The notes beneath the pieces were generated by a model that worked only from the letters and a program-made list of their open reading frames with translations, was not told the origin of the DNA and did not search any database. From Bacillota bacterium (GTDB lineage Bacteria; Bacillota; Sulfobacillia; Sulfobacillales; Sulfobacillaceae), in assembly GCA_021841025.1 (NCBI GenBank), contig JAKBWA010000086.1, positions 16,791-80,790 of the forward strand: a stretch of DNA of 64,000 nucleotides. Direction: 5' to 3'. The position numbers and the translations under genes were made by a program. Shown in pieces: positions 35,246-44,788 of this stretch (position 1 is its first letter; each line of letters starts with the position of its first letter).

Positions 35246-35905
35246 TTATAGTCTTATTGTCTTCTGCCACACCCTCCTAAGGCTAGGGCCTGAGCGCGAA
35301 TGACCAGAATTTCGGAGTGAACGGTTCTTACAGACGCATGAAGTGCATGCTTGGGTTACCCAGGCAGTTTCCCGCAACTCACCCCGAATCTTCGCTATGA
35401 TTTGATCAGCCCACTTTAACTCCTGTCCCCACCCCATCAAGAGCAACTGGCCGACAGTTCTGGACACACGCCGCCACACCAAAGCTTCAGGATTTTTTGG
35501 CCAGATAACCTGATTGAAGTGGTTCATGAAAAGACGGCTAATATCCCGTTGTGTATGCTGATTTCTCATATCCAATCCATAGCACCAGCCCGCATCAACA
35601 GTCCATTTCAGCAAAATCACGGCCAAAAGGGGCAAACCCACCAAGGGAGCCAAAGGCCCCGTCACGGTACTGATCCCCATTTCTGCTATAACACAAAGAC
35701 GACACGGGCCGCGCAAACGGCTCACCTTCTCCTCTCTTAAAGCCTGGGGGAGAGCCTGAACATCGTGATAACACTCGACAGGGTATCCGGCATCACGATA
35801 AAATTGCCACAAGCGTTCGGGACTTGACAGCATCACACTTTTTCTCACGATCGTGTCCAGTTGGACATGGCTTAGCATCCTGGCAGTTTCGGCAGATATG
35901 GACAT
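35246..35905 (-). CDS. Hypothetical protein, possibly EcsC-like
   Basis: 219 residues. A central hydrophobic stretch (GISTVTGPLAPLVGLPLLAVILLKWTVDAGWCYGLD, split here as about residues 76-112) resembles the membrane-associated core of EcsC-family proteins, where a helix ends in YG.D. The rest is basic with scattered Cys (CRLC, CTSCVC) and ends in an Arg/Ser-rich tail. The ATG has AAAGGGGGGA upstream. It is divergent from the small 36003 gene. Function unknown; the family link is tentative. Confidence 0.5.
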   Translation of the reverse strand: MSISAETARMLSHVQLDTIVRKSVMLSSPERLWQFYRDAGYPVECYHDVQALPQALREEKVSRLRGPCRLCVIAEMGISTVTGPLAPLVGLPLLAVILLKWTVDAGWCYGLDMRNQHTQRDISRLFMNHFNQVIWPKNPEALVWRRVSRTVGQLLLMGWGQELKWADQIIAKIRGELRETAWVTQACTSCVCKNRSLRNSGHSRSGPSLRRVWQKTIRL

Positions 35906-36002
35906 AAGGTCTATCCCCCCCTTTGTACCATCTTTCGTGTTAGCATACGAATGGAGGGATAAAAAGGTGAGGGAAAAATTTTAAGTCAAAGGTGATGAGA
36001 TT

Positions 36003-36380
36003 ATGGGATTTGGACCAAAAGCACCGGACCCCGAATCAGGGGTAAAAGCTGTCATCGACTTAATTACTCTCTTGTACCCGCAACTGGCGACGCCCTCCGT
36101 CAAATTTTGGCTTCAAGCCATATGCGAACCCCTGCTACTTGCTCGTGCCCCTCTTGCCTTTGAGACTATTGACCGGTTTCTGTCCCATCGCGAATTTCGC
36201 CAGCATATTCTTGAAAATCCCAGCATTTCAGAGAAATGGCGGGATTTATGGGCCCAGTATCCGGGATCAATTGACCCCCAGAAGCTGGACAAAGATTTAG
36301 CCTGGCTCATTCGTGACCGGCTAGCGGCACAACACGACGACACCCCCGGTGCCTCTAAACCTCCGGATGAGGACATGTAA
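36003..36380 (+). CDS. Hypothetical 125-residue protein
   Basis: A mostly helical soluble protein (KAVIDLITLLYPQLATPSVKFWLQAICEPLLLARAPLAFETI) with a hydrophilic C-terminal tail (DDTPGASKPPDEDM). No family recognised. The ATG follows AAAGGTGATGAG. It is divergent from the EcsC-like gene, sharing about 100 bases of promoter region, and convergent with the aminotransferase gene 11 bases away. Confidence 0.5.
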   Translation: MGFGPKAPDPESGVKAVIDLITLLYPQLATPSVKFWLQAICEPLLLARAPLAFETIDRFLSHREFRQHILENPSISEKWRDLWAQYPGSIDPQKLDKDLAWLIRDRLAAQHDDTPGASKPPDEDM

Positions 36381-36391
36381 TCTTGCCCGTC

Positions 36392-37546
36392 TCACAACCC
36401 CAGAGAGTTCAGAGCCTCCAGAAGTCGATCGATATCTTCTTGCGTGTTAAATACCCCTAAGGCTACCCGGATGCCCTGATAGGACGGAACAGGTTTAACC
36501 ACGATATGACGAGCCCATAGTTCATCGGCTAGATGGGATCCCCATTTGGGACAGCGCATCGTCACCAAAGCACTTGGACGATAATCGGAGGTAGGCGGAT
36601 TCACAATCTCAATGCCTGACATGTGATCGATTTCTTGTCTCAGTACTTGAGCCAGCCCAGCCTGATAGCGGGACTGATTCAAGAACCCCTCCTCTTCAAA
36701 ATAATCCCAGGTGATGGACCATCCCACAACCCGGGGCCAGGCCCGGCTGCCAAATTCCAGCGCCTGCCCGTTGTCGAGTTCCAAAGGCCAACTTCCCTTC
36801 TCTAGGTCATGGGCATCAAAATGCCCATCATCCACAGGCCACAACGTGGCCAATTCCCCGAGCCTCGTCGCCCTGACCCATAGGCCGGCCCACCCCGGTG
36901 GCGCCATCATCCATTTGTGGCCGCAAAACACGTAATAGTCTGCACCGGTTTCAATGGGATTCACCGTAATATTGCCCAGTGACTGGGCTCCATCTACCAA
37001 AAAACGGGTTTGAGGATGTCTTCGGATGATTGTTCCCAGTTTTTCAACGGGCAGCCGCCACCCCGTTAAATATGACACATGGCTCACAGCCACCAGTTTT
37101 GTGCGGGGACTAAGATATTTTTGCAGTTGCTCCGCTAAGGATTCTTCGCTGTCCACACGCAGAACCTTGACCGTTATGCCAAAACGCCGAATTAGGGATG
37201 CGACAGTAAAAAGCAGGGCCGGATGTTCATGGTCGGTGGTAACTAGTTCATCCCCTTCCTTCCAACTCAGTCCCCAAATAACCCGCAATATCCCTTGGCT
37301 GTTGTTTTCGACCAGGCTGACCGTACCCCGGGGCATTGCCTTCTCGATGCGTTTGGCAAATTGCCGTGACTTCTCGCGAGCTTCCTCGTAATACGGCACA
37401 TGTCCCGGCCCCATTTCCTGCCATTTAATTTCCGCAGCACATGCAGCGGCAGACACCGGCGTAGGAGTCGGACCCAGAGTAGCAGTATTCAAGTATGTCT
37501 GATGTAACGCTGCGGGAATCAATAGTCGCAAATCATGTCCATACAC
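36392..37546 (-). CDS. Class V aminotransferase (NifS/isopenicillin epimerase-like)
   Basis: 384-residue PLP enzyme of fold type I, class V. The PLP lysine lies in FCGHKWMMAPPGWAGL, the cofactor-ring Asp in FLVDGAQSLG and YLNTATLGPTPTPV is the N-terminal substrate loop. The usual cysteine-desulfurase active-site Cys loop is not seen. It fits the isopenicillin-N-epimerase-like subgroup, which has varied lyase or aminotransferase roles. The next gene on the same strand is the M14 carboxypeptidase, 60 bases upstream. Substrate unknown. Confidence 0.82.
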   Translation of the reverse strand: MYGHDLRLLIPAALHQTYLNTATLGPTPTPVSAAACAAEIKWQEMGPGHVPYYEEAREKSRQFAKRIEKAMPRGTVSLVENNSQGILRVIWGLSWKEGDELVTTDHEHPALLFTVASLIRRFGITVKVLRVDSEESLAEQLQKYLSPRTKLVAVSHVSYLTGWRLPVEKLGTIIRRHPQTRFLVDGAQSLGNITVNPIETGADYYVFCGHKWMMAPPGWAGLWVRATRLGELATLWPVDDGHFDAHDLEKGSWPLELDNGQALEFGSRAWPRVVGWSITWDYFEEEGFLNQSRYQAGLAQVLRQEIDHMSGIEIVNPPTSDYRPSALVTMRCPKWGSHLADELWARHIVVKPVPSYQGIRVALGVFNTQEDIDRLLEALNSLGL

Positions 37547-37605
37547 CTAATTCTCCCCCAATCACAAAATACCCGCATGAGTGCGAGTCCCACAAACTCT
37601 CGGAT

Positions 37606-39294
37606 CTACGAGTCCAGAACCACTTGGAAGTAAACCCGGCCGCCTTTCGGCGCACTCACACTCAGTTGCAATGTACTGCCGGGTTCCGTTTCCACCACCC
37701 ACTCAATCTGAATCCGGTTGGCTGCCGGCGGCTCTTGCTGGTCCATACTGCCATAGCCCTTTAAATGGCCCAAATACTGGGGAGATTCCCCGGAAATCAT
37801 GCGGTAGGAGCCTTCAAGACGCGCTATCAAGCCTTGGTTGCGCTTCATTGTTCCACCTTTGTGAGTGCTTGAGGTGGGCAAAAATCCCTGGTTGGTCACC
37901 AAAGCTGCAATTCTGTAAATATTCTTCCCTAATTTTTCCACCTGCACAGAAGACAAATCGAGTTCCGGGGTCGACAATCCTAGAATGGTTAAAAACCGTC
38001 CGACTCTCTCGCATTCTTCCTCTAAAAAGGATAATGGAGGGTTTTGTATGACAAATTTCGGATCAATACCCCCAATCTCTACGGGGCCTAAATCAGGGTG
38101 ATAAAAAGGGGACCACGGAAAAAATCCAGCCGCACCGATCTTGTGATCCACAAAAGCTAAGATTTTTCGCCAATCCTCTTCTCTTTCCTCATCACTCAAT
38201 TTCATCAAACCCTGGACACCATGTTCGGCATATCCTCTAGCCCCCGCATGACGGGGAAGATCCCACATCTCCACGGTAAAGCTTAAAATTCCTTGATGTT
38301 CATACATCCAATCATCAGCGGCTCCCGGCATCAAGACCCCTTCATGCCCATTGTGAAAGGTTTCAAAATTTGATTTAGCAAAGTATCCACTGGCCTGGGC
38401 CCCTTCTGCCGCCACCCGGGTAAAAAGCGAACGATCCGTGAGATTCATCGTGGTATCGGGTCCTAAGGAGGGTTGTCGCAGAATCACTCCTCCTGACGTA
38501 TGCAAGGCCGCATAGACCGCTATATTCGGATGCTTCACGACATAATTGGCCAAAGCATAAAGTTCGGGCTCGGATAAAGGAAACGGACCGGCCCCCTTCT
38601 CCTGATCCTCGCCCGCCCAGCGCACCGGAAAATTCCGGTTGAAGTCCATTCCTTGAGGAACCGATAATGGGAAATGTTTGCTGACAAAATCCTGAGCATG
38701 GTGATCCGCCTGATTAAGCCGTCCTTCGGGAAAAACATGATAGTATTGACCGCCAAATTCGCCCGGCCGGCGCCGCCTCATTAACCGCGGTTCTTTCTCG
38801 TCTATAGCAAAAGCACCATCTTCTGCAGGCAGTCGTATGCTTAAGATATGTCCATTGTGGTCGATATCATCCAATATCCAGCCGGGTAAGGCTTCCGGAT
38901 AGGGATATAAATGGGGGCTGGATCGAAGCCGCAAGGGCGTATTCAGATATTCTTCCGCTCCGTCCACCGCGATGCGGGGAATAACGTAAATGCACCGGCT
39001 GTCCAAAAGCCTGGTCACGGCAGGAGACAGGTGATAATTTTCCAGTAGCCCCCCAACCCACTGCATTATTGCAGCATTTCCCGCAACCTCACCTGCATGA
39101 ATGTTGGCATCAATTAAAACCCCAGGCTTAACATGGGCCAAAGACACCGGCGATGAAATGACAAGAGCCCATATCGTTCGGCCTCTGCGGCTTTTCCCCA
39201 AGTCTTCCCTCGCTAAAAGTTCTGGATAGGCCTCTTGCCATTTCGTCAACATGTCTTCTATCGCATCATATGTCCAATACTTTGCCGTTGCCAA
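37606..39294 (-). CDS. Zinc carboxypeptidase, M14 family
   Basis: 562-residue metallopeptidase. Zinc ligands are H and E of IDANIHAGEVAG (HxxE) and the His of ALHTSGG. DFNRNFPVRW gives the substrate-carboxylate Asn-Arg pair and the catalytic Glu lies in FTVEMWDLP. A C-terminal beta-sandwich of about 100 residues follows. No signal peptide is seen from the chosen start. I start at the TTG at 39294 because AAGGAGG lies 7 bases upstream; the longer frame adds 31 basic residues without a site. Probably trims peptides from the C-terminus. Confidence 0.85.
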   Translation of the reverse strand: MATAKYWTYDAIEDMLTKWQEAYPELLAREDLGKSRRGRTIWALVISSPVSLAHVKPGVLIDANIHAGEVAGNAAIMQWVGGLLENYHLSPAVTRLLDSRCIYVIPRIAVDGAEEYLNTPLRLRSSPHLYPYPEALPGWILDDIDHNGHILSIRLPAEDGAFAIDEKEPRLMRRRRPGEFGGQYYHVFPEGRLNQADHHAQDFVSKHFPLSVPQGMDFNRNFPVRWAGEDQEKGAGPFPLSEPELYALANYVVKHPNIAVYAALHTSGGVILRQPSLGPDTTMNLTDRSLFTRVAAEGAQASGYFAKSNFETFHNGHEGVLMPGAADDWMYEHQGILSFTVEMWDLPRHAGARGYAEHGVQGLMKLSDEEREEDWRKILAFVDHKIGAAGFFPWSPFYHPDLGPVEIGGIDPKFVIQNPPLSFLEEECERVGRFLTILGLSTPELDLSSVQVEKLGKNIYRIAALVTNQGFLPTSSTHKGGTMKRNQGLIARLEGSYRMISGESPQYLGHLKGYGSMDQQEPPAANRIQIEWVVETEPGSTLQLSVSAPKGGRVYFQVVLDS

Positions 39295-39534
39295 CGATTG
39301 TCCTCCTTCACCGTATAGACCTAGATTCTCATGCCGTCGACCCATTTTATCTGTTTTGCGGCATTTTCTCAGTCCAAGTCTCATCACTTAGCTCCCGTTT
39401 GATCGGACCAGTTCTTAAATTCGCTTGGTGACATCAAAATTCCTCTAATTTGTCGGGGGCTTTGAACTTTGCTTGACGTCAAAACCGATTTTCGTCATGA
39501 TGGACCATAGCGAAAGAATGGAGCGAAGTCGACC

Positions 39535-40383
39535 ATGAGACGTATTGGGTGTCATCTTAGTGTGGCCAAAGGTTTTGTCAAGGCTGTGGACAACGCCCCA
39601 AAACTGGGAGCCACGTGTTTTCAATATTTTACGAAGAATCCCCGCGGATTTCGTGGGGCCAAGCCTCTTAATGTCGTCGACGCACATGAAGGGCGGGACC
39701 GCGCGGAAGATCTGAATTTACTCACCGTGGGGCACACACCGTATTTAATCAATCTCGCATCGCCAGATGACGAGCTGTTTAACTTGTCCGTTGACGCGTT
39801 GGTACAGGATCTCGTGATTGGCGAGACCCGCGGCTCTTACGGCGTAATTGTTCACTGCGGAAAACCTAAGGACAAAGGAGTCGAATGGGGCATATCGCGT
39901 ATGCACAATGCTCTTTCCGAGGTTTTAGGCAGAGATAAGACTGAACAGACTATGATCCTGCTCGAAAATACCGCTGGCCAAGGCTCCGAAATCGGCACAA
40001 CCGTGGATCAGTTGCTGGCCATCATTGATCCCTTTCCCCGAAGCAAAGTCGGATTTTGCTTAGATACTCAGCACGCCTTCGCCGCCGGAGTTCTCGAGCC
40101 AGGCAATATTCAAGCATTTGAAGGATTTCGGCATCCCGCTTTTATGGAAGGGTTAAAGGCTATTCATTTAAATGACAGTAAAGTACCGGAGGGTGCTAAG
40201 AAGGATCGGCATGAACTCATTGGTCAGGGCTATATGGGCATGGAAATGATCGCCGAAATTTTGAAAGAACCTCGTTGGGGATCTATCCCCTTTTACTTGG
40301 AAACCCCTGTGCAAGCCGAAGCCCAATATGCCGACGAAATCCGACGTTGTCGTGACGTTCTTAGCTCAGAGGACGCCACATGA
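39535..40383 (+). CDS. nfo: Endonuclease IV (AP endonuclease)
   Basis: 282-residue TIM-barrel AP endonuclease that cuts DNA 5' to abasic sites in base-excision repair. Zinc-ligand blocks are GCHLSVAKG (His), VGHTPYLINLASP (His), ILLENTAGQG (Glu), FCLDTQHAFAAG (Asp, His), IHLNDSK (Asp) and DRHELIGQG (His), all intact. FQYFTKNPRGFRG is the DNA-binding loop. The ATG has GGAGCGAAG upstream. It is followed, 50 bases on, by a lipid-kinase-like gene on the same strand. Confidence 0.93.
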   Translation: MRRIGCHLSVAKGFVKAVDNAPKLGATCFQYFTKNPRGFRGAKPLNVVDAHEGRDRAEDLNLLTVGHTPYLINLASPDDELFNLSVDALVQDLVIGETRGSYGVIVHCGKPKDKGVEWGISRMHNALSEVLGRDKTEQTMILLENTAGQGSEIGTTVDQLLAIIDPFPRSKVGFCLDTQHAFAAGVLEPGNIQAFEGFRHPAFMEGLKAIHLNDSKVPEGAKKDRHELIGQGYMGMEMIAEILKEPRWGSIPFYLETPVQAEAQYADEIRRCRDVLSSEDAT

Positions 40384-40433
40384 CGGAGATCTTTGCACAG
40401 GTATATTCATTTGATGGGGGAATCCCGTAATTT

Positions 40434-41384
40434 ATGGCAGCGCGGATCATTTACAATCCCACAGCCGGTAATGGCAAAGCGGTAAAGGTGTTGGAGAAGG
40501 TCAGACCTTATCTGGAAAAATTTGATGTGGAGATTATCGAAACTGAGGGCCCGGGACACGCCACCCTATTAGCTCGTGAAATCTCGGATATTGATGATAT
40601 GGCCGTCATTTCATTAGGTGGAGATGGTACCCATCATGAAGTCATCAACGGGTTAATGCCAGCCGGCAAAGCGATATTTAGCGTTATCCCCGCTGGAACC
40701 GGGAATGACTTTGTGCGCATGCTCCACTACCCCGAAACGGTCAGCCAAGTCGTCGAGGTAGCCCTTAAGGGCCCTTACCGCTGGTTTGACCTAGGGCACA
40801 TCGATGGTCAGTATGGTCAATATTTTCTCACTGTAGCCGGAGCCGGATTTGACGCGGAAGTGGCTGGGTGGGTCAATCAAAGAAAAAAACAGGGCAACGG
40901 CACCTGGGTTTTTATTCGCGGAATTCTTTATAACGCGTTTGGCTATCGCCCTCAGCCAATGACTCTGGTTTCGCCTGGTGTCAACCGTTCCCAAAACACA
41001 TTCATGATCGTCATTGGCAACACACAGTATTATGCAGGAGGTATGAAAATTTGTCCCGAAGCAGACCCTCACGACGGAGCCTTCCAAATCGTCTGGGTCG
41101 AAAGCATCAGTCCTTGGCAGGTATTTCCTTTGTTGGCTCGGGTGTTTCGGGGCAATCACGTCCACCGCAAGGTCGTCACGACGTTTTCTGCCGAGACGCT
41201 GAAAGTGGAGGGGCCGAAAGAGTTGTGGGTGCATGCCGATGGTGAATTGGTGGGCCATTTGCCCGTCTCCATTCGAACTGTGCCGAAAGCCATCCGTGTT
41301 CGCTTAGGAAGCGTGGCATCTCAGGCAAAGCCCCGCCCCCTCCATAGATTGGAAAGAAAAGCTGAGTCAACAACCCCGTCTTAA
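40434..41384 (+). CDS. Diacylglycerol/lipid kinase (DagK/YegS family)
   Basis: 316-residue lipid kinase. The nucleotide-binding GGDGT lies in VISLGGDGTHHEVINGL, with IYNPTAGNGKA at the N-terminus and the conserved PAGTGNDFVRML. The C-terminal part has AGGMKICPEADPHDG and LWVHADGE, both typical. It phosphorylates diacylglycerol or a related lipid, recycling lipid from envelope polymer synthesis. The ATG has only a modest GGGGGA site. Basic low-complexity tail at the C-terminus. Confidence 0.87.
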   Translation: MAARIIYNPTAGNGKAVKVLEKVRPYLEKFDVEIIETEGPGHATLLAREISDIDDMAVISLGGDGTHHEVINGLMPAGKAIFSVIPAGTGNDFVRMLHYPETVSQVVEVALKGPYRWFDLGHIDGQYGQYFLTVAGAGFDAEVAGWVNQRKKQGNGTWVFIRGILYNAFGYRPQPMTLVSPGVNRSQNTFMIVIGNTQYYAGGMKICPEADPHDGAFQIVWVESISPWQVFPLLARVFRGNHVHRKVVTTFSAETLKVEGPKELWVHADGELVGHLPVSIRTVPKAIRVRLGSVASQAKPRPLHRLERKAESTTPS

Positions 41385-41638
41385 AGTTAGAGTTATAATG
41401 AGGTTCTCAGCCTGGAAAAGACAATGAGGCGAGAGAGGATAATACGGGCAAAGTGCCACAGTCCTTGGAAAACGCGGACTGAGCCCCAGGAACACTCTTT
41501 GCTTGTTGTCCTCTCCTGGCGCCGAGGAAATAATTATCGATATCCGTTAAGATCAGAAAGGAGAAGCGGGAAGAGCGTGGAGACCGGACAATTTATGGTT
41601 GCTGGTTTCTGAGTATCCTCATATTCCGCGCCAGCAAA
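41385..41638. other. Gap before the glucosidase gene
   Basis: A 62-codon open frame ends at 41612. Its only good ribosome binding site (AAAGGAGAAG) would serve just its last 11 codons (GTG at 41577), so it might be a leader peptide or nothing. No Shine-Dalgarno precedes the glucosidase ATG, so a very short leader or leaderless mRNA is possible. Confidence 0.3.
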
Positions 41639-42877
41639 ATGATGTTTTGGCCGCAAAACACCACCCCCTTCCTATGGGGTGTAGCAACGTCCAGCCACCA
41701 AGTTGAAGGCGGGAATAACAATGACTGGACACAATGGGAAAACGCCGGGAAGGTAACAGAGAAATCGGGGGATAGCTCTTTACATTACCACAAGTACAGG
41801 GAGGATTTGCAGTTATTTTCCCAGATTGGGGTGAATGCCTACCGCTATTCTTTAGAATGGAGCCGCATTGAGCCCAAACCCGGCCAATTTGATCACAAGG
41901 CCTTAGACCACTACCGAGAGATGACGCAAGATGTCCTTCGTCACCACATGGAACCTTTAATCACCCTGCATCACTTTACCCTGCCCCCATGGTTTGCTAA
42001 ACAAGGGGGGTTCTTCCATCCGGAGGCTGCTAATCTTTTTGGGCGTTATGTGCAAAAGGTCGTGGACACCTTGGGTAATTTATGCCGCTTTTATGTCACC
42101 ATCAATGAACCCATGGTGTATGCGGTCATGGGTTATGGAACCGGGCAATGGCCGCCCGGGCACAAAAGTCTCAAAGAATTGTGGCAAATTGGTCCCCGAT
42201 TGCTCGCCTGTCACCAGGAAGCCTATCACCGCGTGAAATCCCAGCGTCCTGATGCCATGGTGGGACTCTCCCATCATTTGCTGGCCTTTTCGCCTTATGA
42301 TACCTACTCCCGCCTTGATCGGATCAATGCCCGGATCATGCATTATTTGTTTAACGAGCGCTTTATCCAATGGACTCGCAGCACAGCCGACTTTATCGGT
42401 GTAAATTACTATTCACAGCAATATGCCAGCCATCGGCAATTCTTAGTTCCCATCTTGCATAAGCCAGGCGCCACGCCTCTTACCGACATGGAATGGGAAA
42501 TTCATCCCGAGCGTCTGGAAGAATTGTTAGTAGCACTAAAGTCCTTTGACAAACCCTTGATCATTACTGAAAACGGCATTGCCACCTCCGATGATGCCCT
42601 CAGACAGCAATTTATCCTGGACCATTTAACAGCCATCAGCCATGCGCAAAATCGAGGCGCCATCGTGCGCGGCTATTTTTACTGGTCCGCCTTAGACAAT
42701 TTCGAGTGGGCAGAAGGATATCGTCCCCGATTTGGTCTGATTGAGGTCGATTACACAACACAGAATCGCACGTTACGAGACAGTGCGTATTTATATCGCC
42801 GTATTATCGATGCCAATCAGGGGCACTGGCCTATCAATATCCCGCCAAAACCGGAACAACCGGTGTCCGTTCTTTAA
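41639..42877 (+). CDS. Family 1 glycoside hydrolase (beta-glucosidase/galactosidase)
   Basis: 412-residue GH1 TIM barrel. The acid/base Glu lies in YVTINEPMVYA and the nucleophile Glu in LIITENGIA. Substrate-binding blocks include FLWGVATSSHQVEGG, YRYSLEWSRIEP, LHHFTLPPWF and GYFYWSALDNFEWAEGY. It hydrolyses beta-linked glucose or galactose from small glycosides; no signal peptide, so cytosolic. The length is slightly short for the family (about 450). Two consecutive ATGs (41639, 41642) lack a Shine-Dalgarno sequence. No sugar transporter or regulator lies next to it. Confidence 0.9.
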   Translation: MMFWPQNTTPFLWGVATSSHQVEGGNNNDWTQWENAGKVTEKSGDSSLHYHKYREDLQLFSQIGVNAYRYSLEWSRIEPKPGQFDHKALDHYREMTQDVLRHHMEPLITLHHFTLPPWFAKQGGFFHPEAANLFGRYVQKVVDTLGNLCRFYVTINEPMVYAVMGYGTGQWPPGHKSLKELWQIGPRLLACHQEAYHRVKSQRPDAMVGLSHHLLAFSPYDTYSRLDRINARIMHYLFNERFIQWTRSTADFIGVNYYSQQYASHRQFLVPILHKPGATPLTDMEWEIHPERLEELLVALKSFDKPLIITENGIATSDDALRQQFILDHLTAISHAQNRGAIVRGYFYWSALDNFEWAEGYRPRFGLIEVDYTTQNRTLRDSAYLYRRIIDANQGHWPINIPPKPEQPVSVL

Positions 42878-43017
42878 TACAGCGGGTGAAAGATCTCTAA
42901 TTCACACCACAGGGTTGACTTTGCCGAGTTCTCAAAACTCAGAGGCTTTGGCGGAGTCTTTCAGTTCTGGTCACGGGGTGAGAGAATCACAGGGGTTCTT
43001 ATGCTTTGCCGGTGGTC

Positions 43018-43998
43018 CTAACTCACCCGAGAGGAATTGTTAAGAATTTTGGCCGGATCGAGAATAAAAGGACCGTCTCGCACGACCATAAGTGTCACCG
43101 ATTCCCCGGGCCGCAATACCACCGTACGCTCTCCATCCAGCGCCAAGGACCCGCCTTCATCTCGTCTCCATACCACCGGCCGCCCCAATGGCACTTCTTT
43201 GGCATGGTTCACATAAAAAGGCGTGATGAGTCCAGGTGCCAATACGGCCAGGGTTTCGTCCCCCGGTGGTCCGCCATTTAAGACGATTTCGGTGGCAACG
43301 TCATCTTCCGGTCCAATGGGATGGATAAATCCTCCGACATTAGATAGACCGGGGCGAATGGGATCGGCTAGTGTCAAGAAAAGCCTTTCCACATCTTCGG
43401 CGTGCCAGACGGCTAAAGCTCCGGTATAAGTTTGATGCACCAAAGCCACATCAACCAAGGCTAATTCTTCATGGCCGGTTTGCTGCTTGACGTGTATCAA
43501 TTTGGCCCGGTAACCGACTTCCAAAGGATCGTCCCCCCGCGCCACATAAAGTGCCGCAGCATATCCAGCCGCTGTCTGATCTCCTGTCCAACAGGCCACA
43601 TTATTTGTGCCACCAGCAATGGGCAAGATCGGAATGCCGAGGTGAGCCTGGGCAATGTTGCGCTGCGTTCCGTCTCCGCCTACGCTCATAATGACGTGGG
43701 CTCCATTTTGTTGCAGCCGCAGCGCCCAGTCTATCGTGGAATTTCCATTGCTGGGTTCCTTTTCTCCATCAACCAGCCGAACCCGCAGCAATTTCCCCAG
43801 TTCATAAAATGCGTAACGGCCAAATCCCTCATAATCGTCGATCATCAACACTTCGGTGCCAGGAATTCCCGCTAGTCCCGCAAAAATTCTTCGTACCACC
43901 AACATTTTTTCAGGCGCCGACTGCAACGACGCCGCTGCCACTAACCGTCTGATATCACGGCCGGCCATGGGGTTGACAATTAAACCAATCGTGGGCAT
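43018..43998 (-). CDS. ATP-NAD kinase-like protein (AcoX type)
   Basis: 326-residue protein of the NAD-kinase/diacylglycerol-kinase superfamily. GLIVNPMAGRDIRRLVA at the N-terminus, VIMSVGGDGTQRNIAQAH (GGDGT motif) and LPIAGGTNNVACW resemble AcoX, a protein linked to acetoin catabolic operons whose activity is not established. No acetoin dehydrogenase genes are visible here. The ATG is 12 bases after the MarR-family stop on the same strand, so the two are probably co-transcribed. Confidence 0.8.
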   Translation of the reverse strand: MPTIGLIVNPMAGRDIRRLVAAASLQSAPEKMLVVRRIFAGLAGIPGTEVLMIDDYEGFGRYAFYELGKLLRVRLVDGEKEPSNGNSTIDWALRLQQNGAHVIMSVGGDGTQRNIAQAHLGIPILPIAGGTNNVACWTGDQTAAGYAAALYVARGDDPLEVGYRAKLIHVKQQTGHEELALVDVALVHQTYTGALAVWHAEDVERLFLTLADPIRPGLSNVGGFIHPIGPEDDVATEIVLNGGPPGDETLAVLAPGLITPFYVNHAKEVPLGRPVVWRRDEGGSLALDGERTVVLRPGESVTLMVVRDGPFILDPAKILNNSSRVS

Positions 43999-44010
43999 TA
44001 ACCACTCACC

Positions 44011-44451
44011 TTATTGTTCCTCGGCCGAAACCGGGGGTATGAGTTTGTTCAGCAAAAATATCAGTTGGTCCTGCTCGTGTGCCGTCAGTTTGCACTGGGC
44101 CTCCTGGGCGAGAATTTTTACTCGTTCCGCACGTTGCCGGGCCAATAAACCTAATCCCTCTTCCGACAGTCGCAGCCAGACCAGACGCCGGTCCTGGGGA
44201 TCCCGCTCTTTATTTAACAGATGTTTTTGCACTAAAGCGTCAACCGCCCGAGTAGCGGTTGGCGCAGAAACTTGGAGATGTTTAGCCATATCCATCAGAG
44301 TTAACGTTTGACGGTCCCGTATCAAGTACAAAATGTGATACTGGGTCGGTGTAATATGTTCCGGCGCCCGATCTTTCGCGAATGAACGGGCCATCATGCG
44401 CAATACACGAAACAGGGCGTCAAATAATGATTCCGCCTTTTCTTGATCCAC
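44011..44451 (-). CDS. MarR-family transcriptional regulator
   Basis: 146-residue winged-helix regulator. The recognition region reads LTLMDMAKHLQVSAPTATRAVDALVQKHLLNKERDPQDRRLVWLRL, whose DxR wing motif (DPQDRRL) is typical of MarR. I start at the GTG at 44451, which has GGGAGGAG 6 bases upstream. The longest frame would add 79 residues running through a promoter-like region. It probably controls itself and the AcoX-like gene. An inverted repeat about 85-110 bases upstream may be its operator. Confidence 0.85.
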   Translation of the reverse strand: MDQEKAESLFDALFRVLRMMARSFAKDRAPEHITPTQYHILYLIRDRQTLTLMDMAKHLQVSAPTATRAVDALVQKHLLNKERDPQDRRLVWLRLSEEGLGLLARQRAERVKILAQEAQCKLTAHEQDQLIFLLNKLIPPVSAEEQ

Positions 44452-44788
44452 AATTTTCTCCTCCCGACACGATAGCATCAGCATACCATCAAAGGTGAGG
44501 GACGAATAGAGTTTCTGGCAAAACCTGAAAATCTTGAGAACTTTGTCAATCACCCAAAGTTCTTGATGCTTTAGAGGGTGGGGGCCAAGGACTCTGTCCC
44601 CCTTCCCCCTCCACCTTCTTAATTTTTCGCCCATGCTGGTGTGTGAGTGGGGACTTGCATGAAATCTCCCTCGTCTTAATAAAAACACCGGAACGTGAAT
44701 TTGGTATCGTTTATATTTAAGAGACTATTGAGAGTGTGTCAATGAACGACTCCAGCCATAGGCGGCGGGAAAGGATAGGTGCATTTCG
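44452..44788. other. Divergent promoter region, MarR and P1 peptidase genes
   Basis: 337 bases without a full gene. It contains the inverted repeat at 44537-44563. A 16-codon frame (44742-44792) has only a weak site, but its TGA overlaps the GTG of the peptidase gene (GTGA), so it could be a coupling leader peptide. Confidence 0.4.
44537..44563. promoter_or_regulatory. Inverted repeat, possible MarR operator
   Basis: AGAACTTTG (44537-44545) and CAAAGTTCT (44555-44563) are perfect 9-base inverted repeats with a 9-base gap, a spacing suited to a MarR dimer. It lies upstream of the MarR gene at 44451. Confidence 0.4.

Noticed and set aside
34915-35280. 121-codon plus-strand frame
   Set aside because: It crosses the strong minus-strand terminator and is antisense to the well-signalled 29-residue gene. 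It lacks a ribosome binding site.
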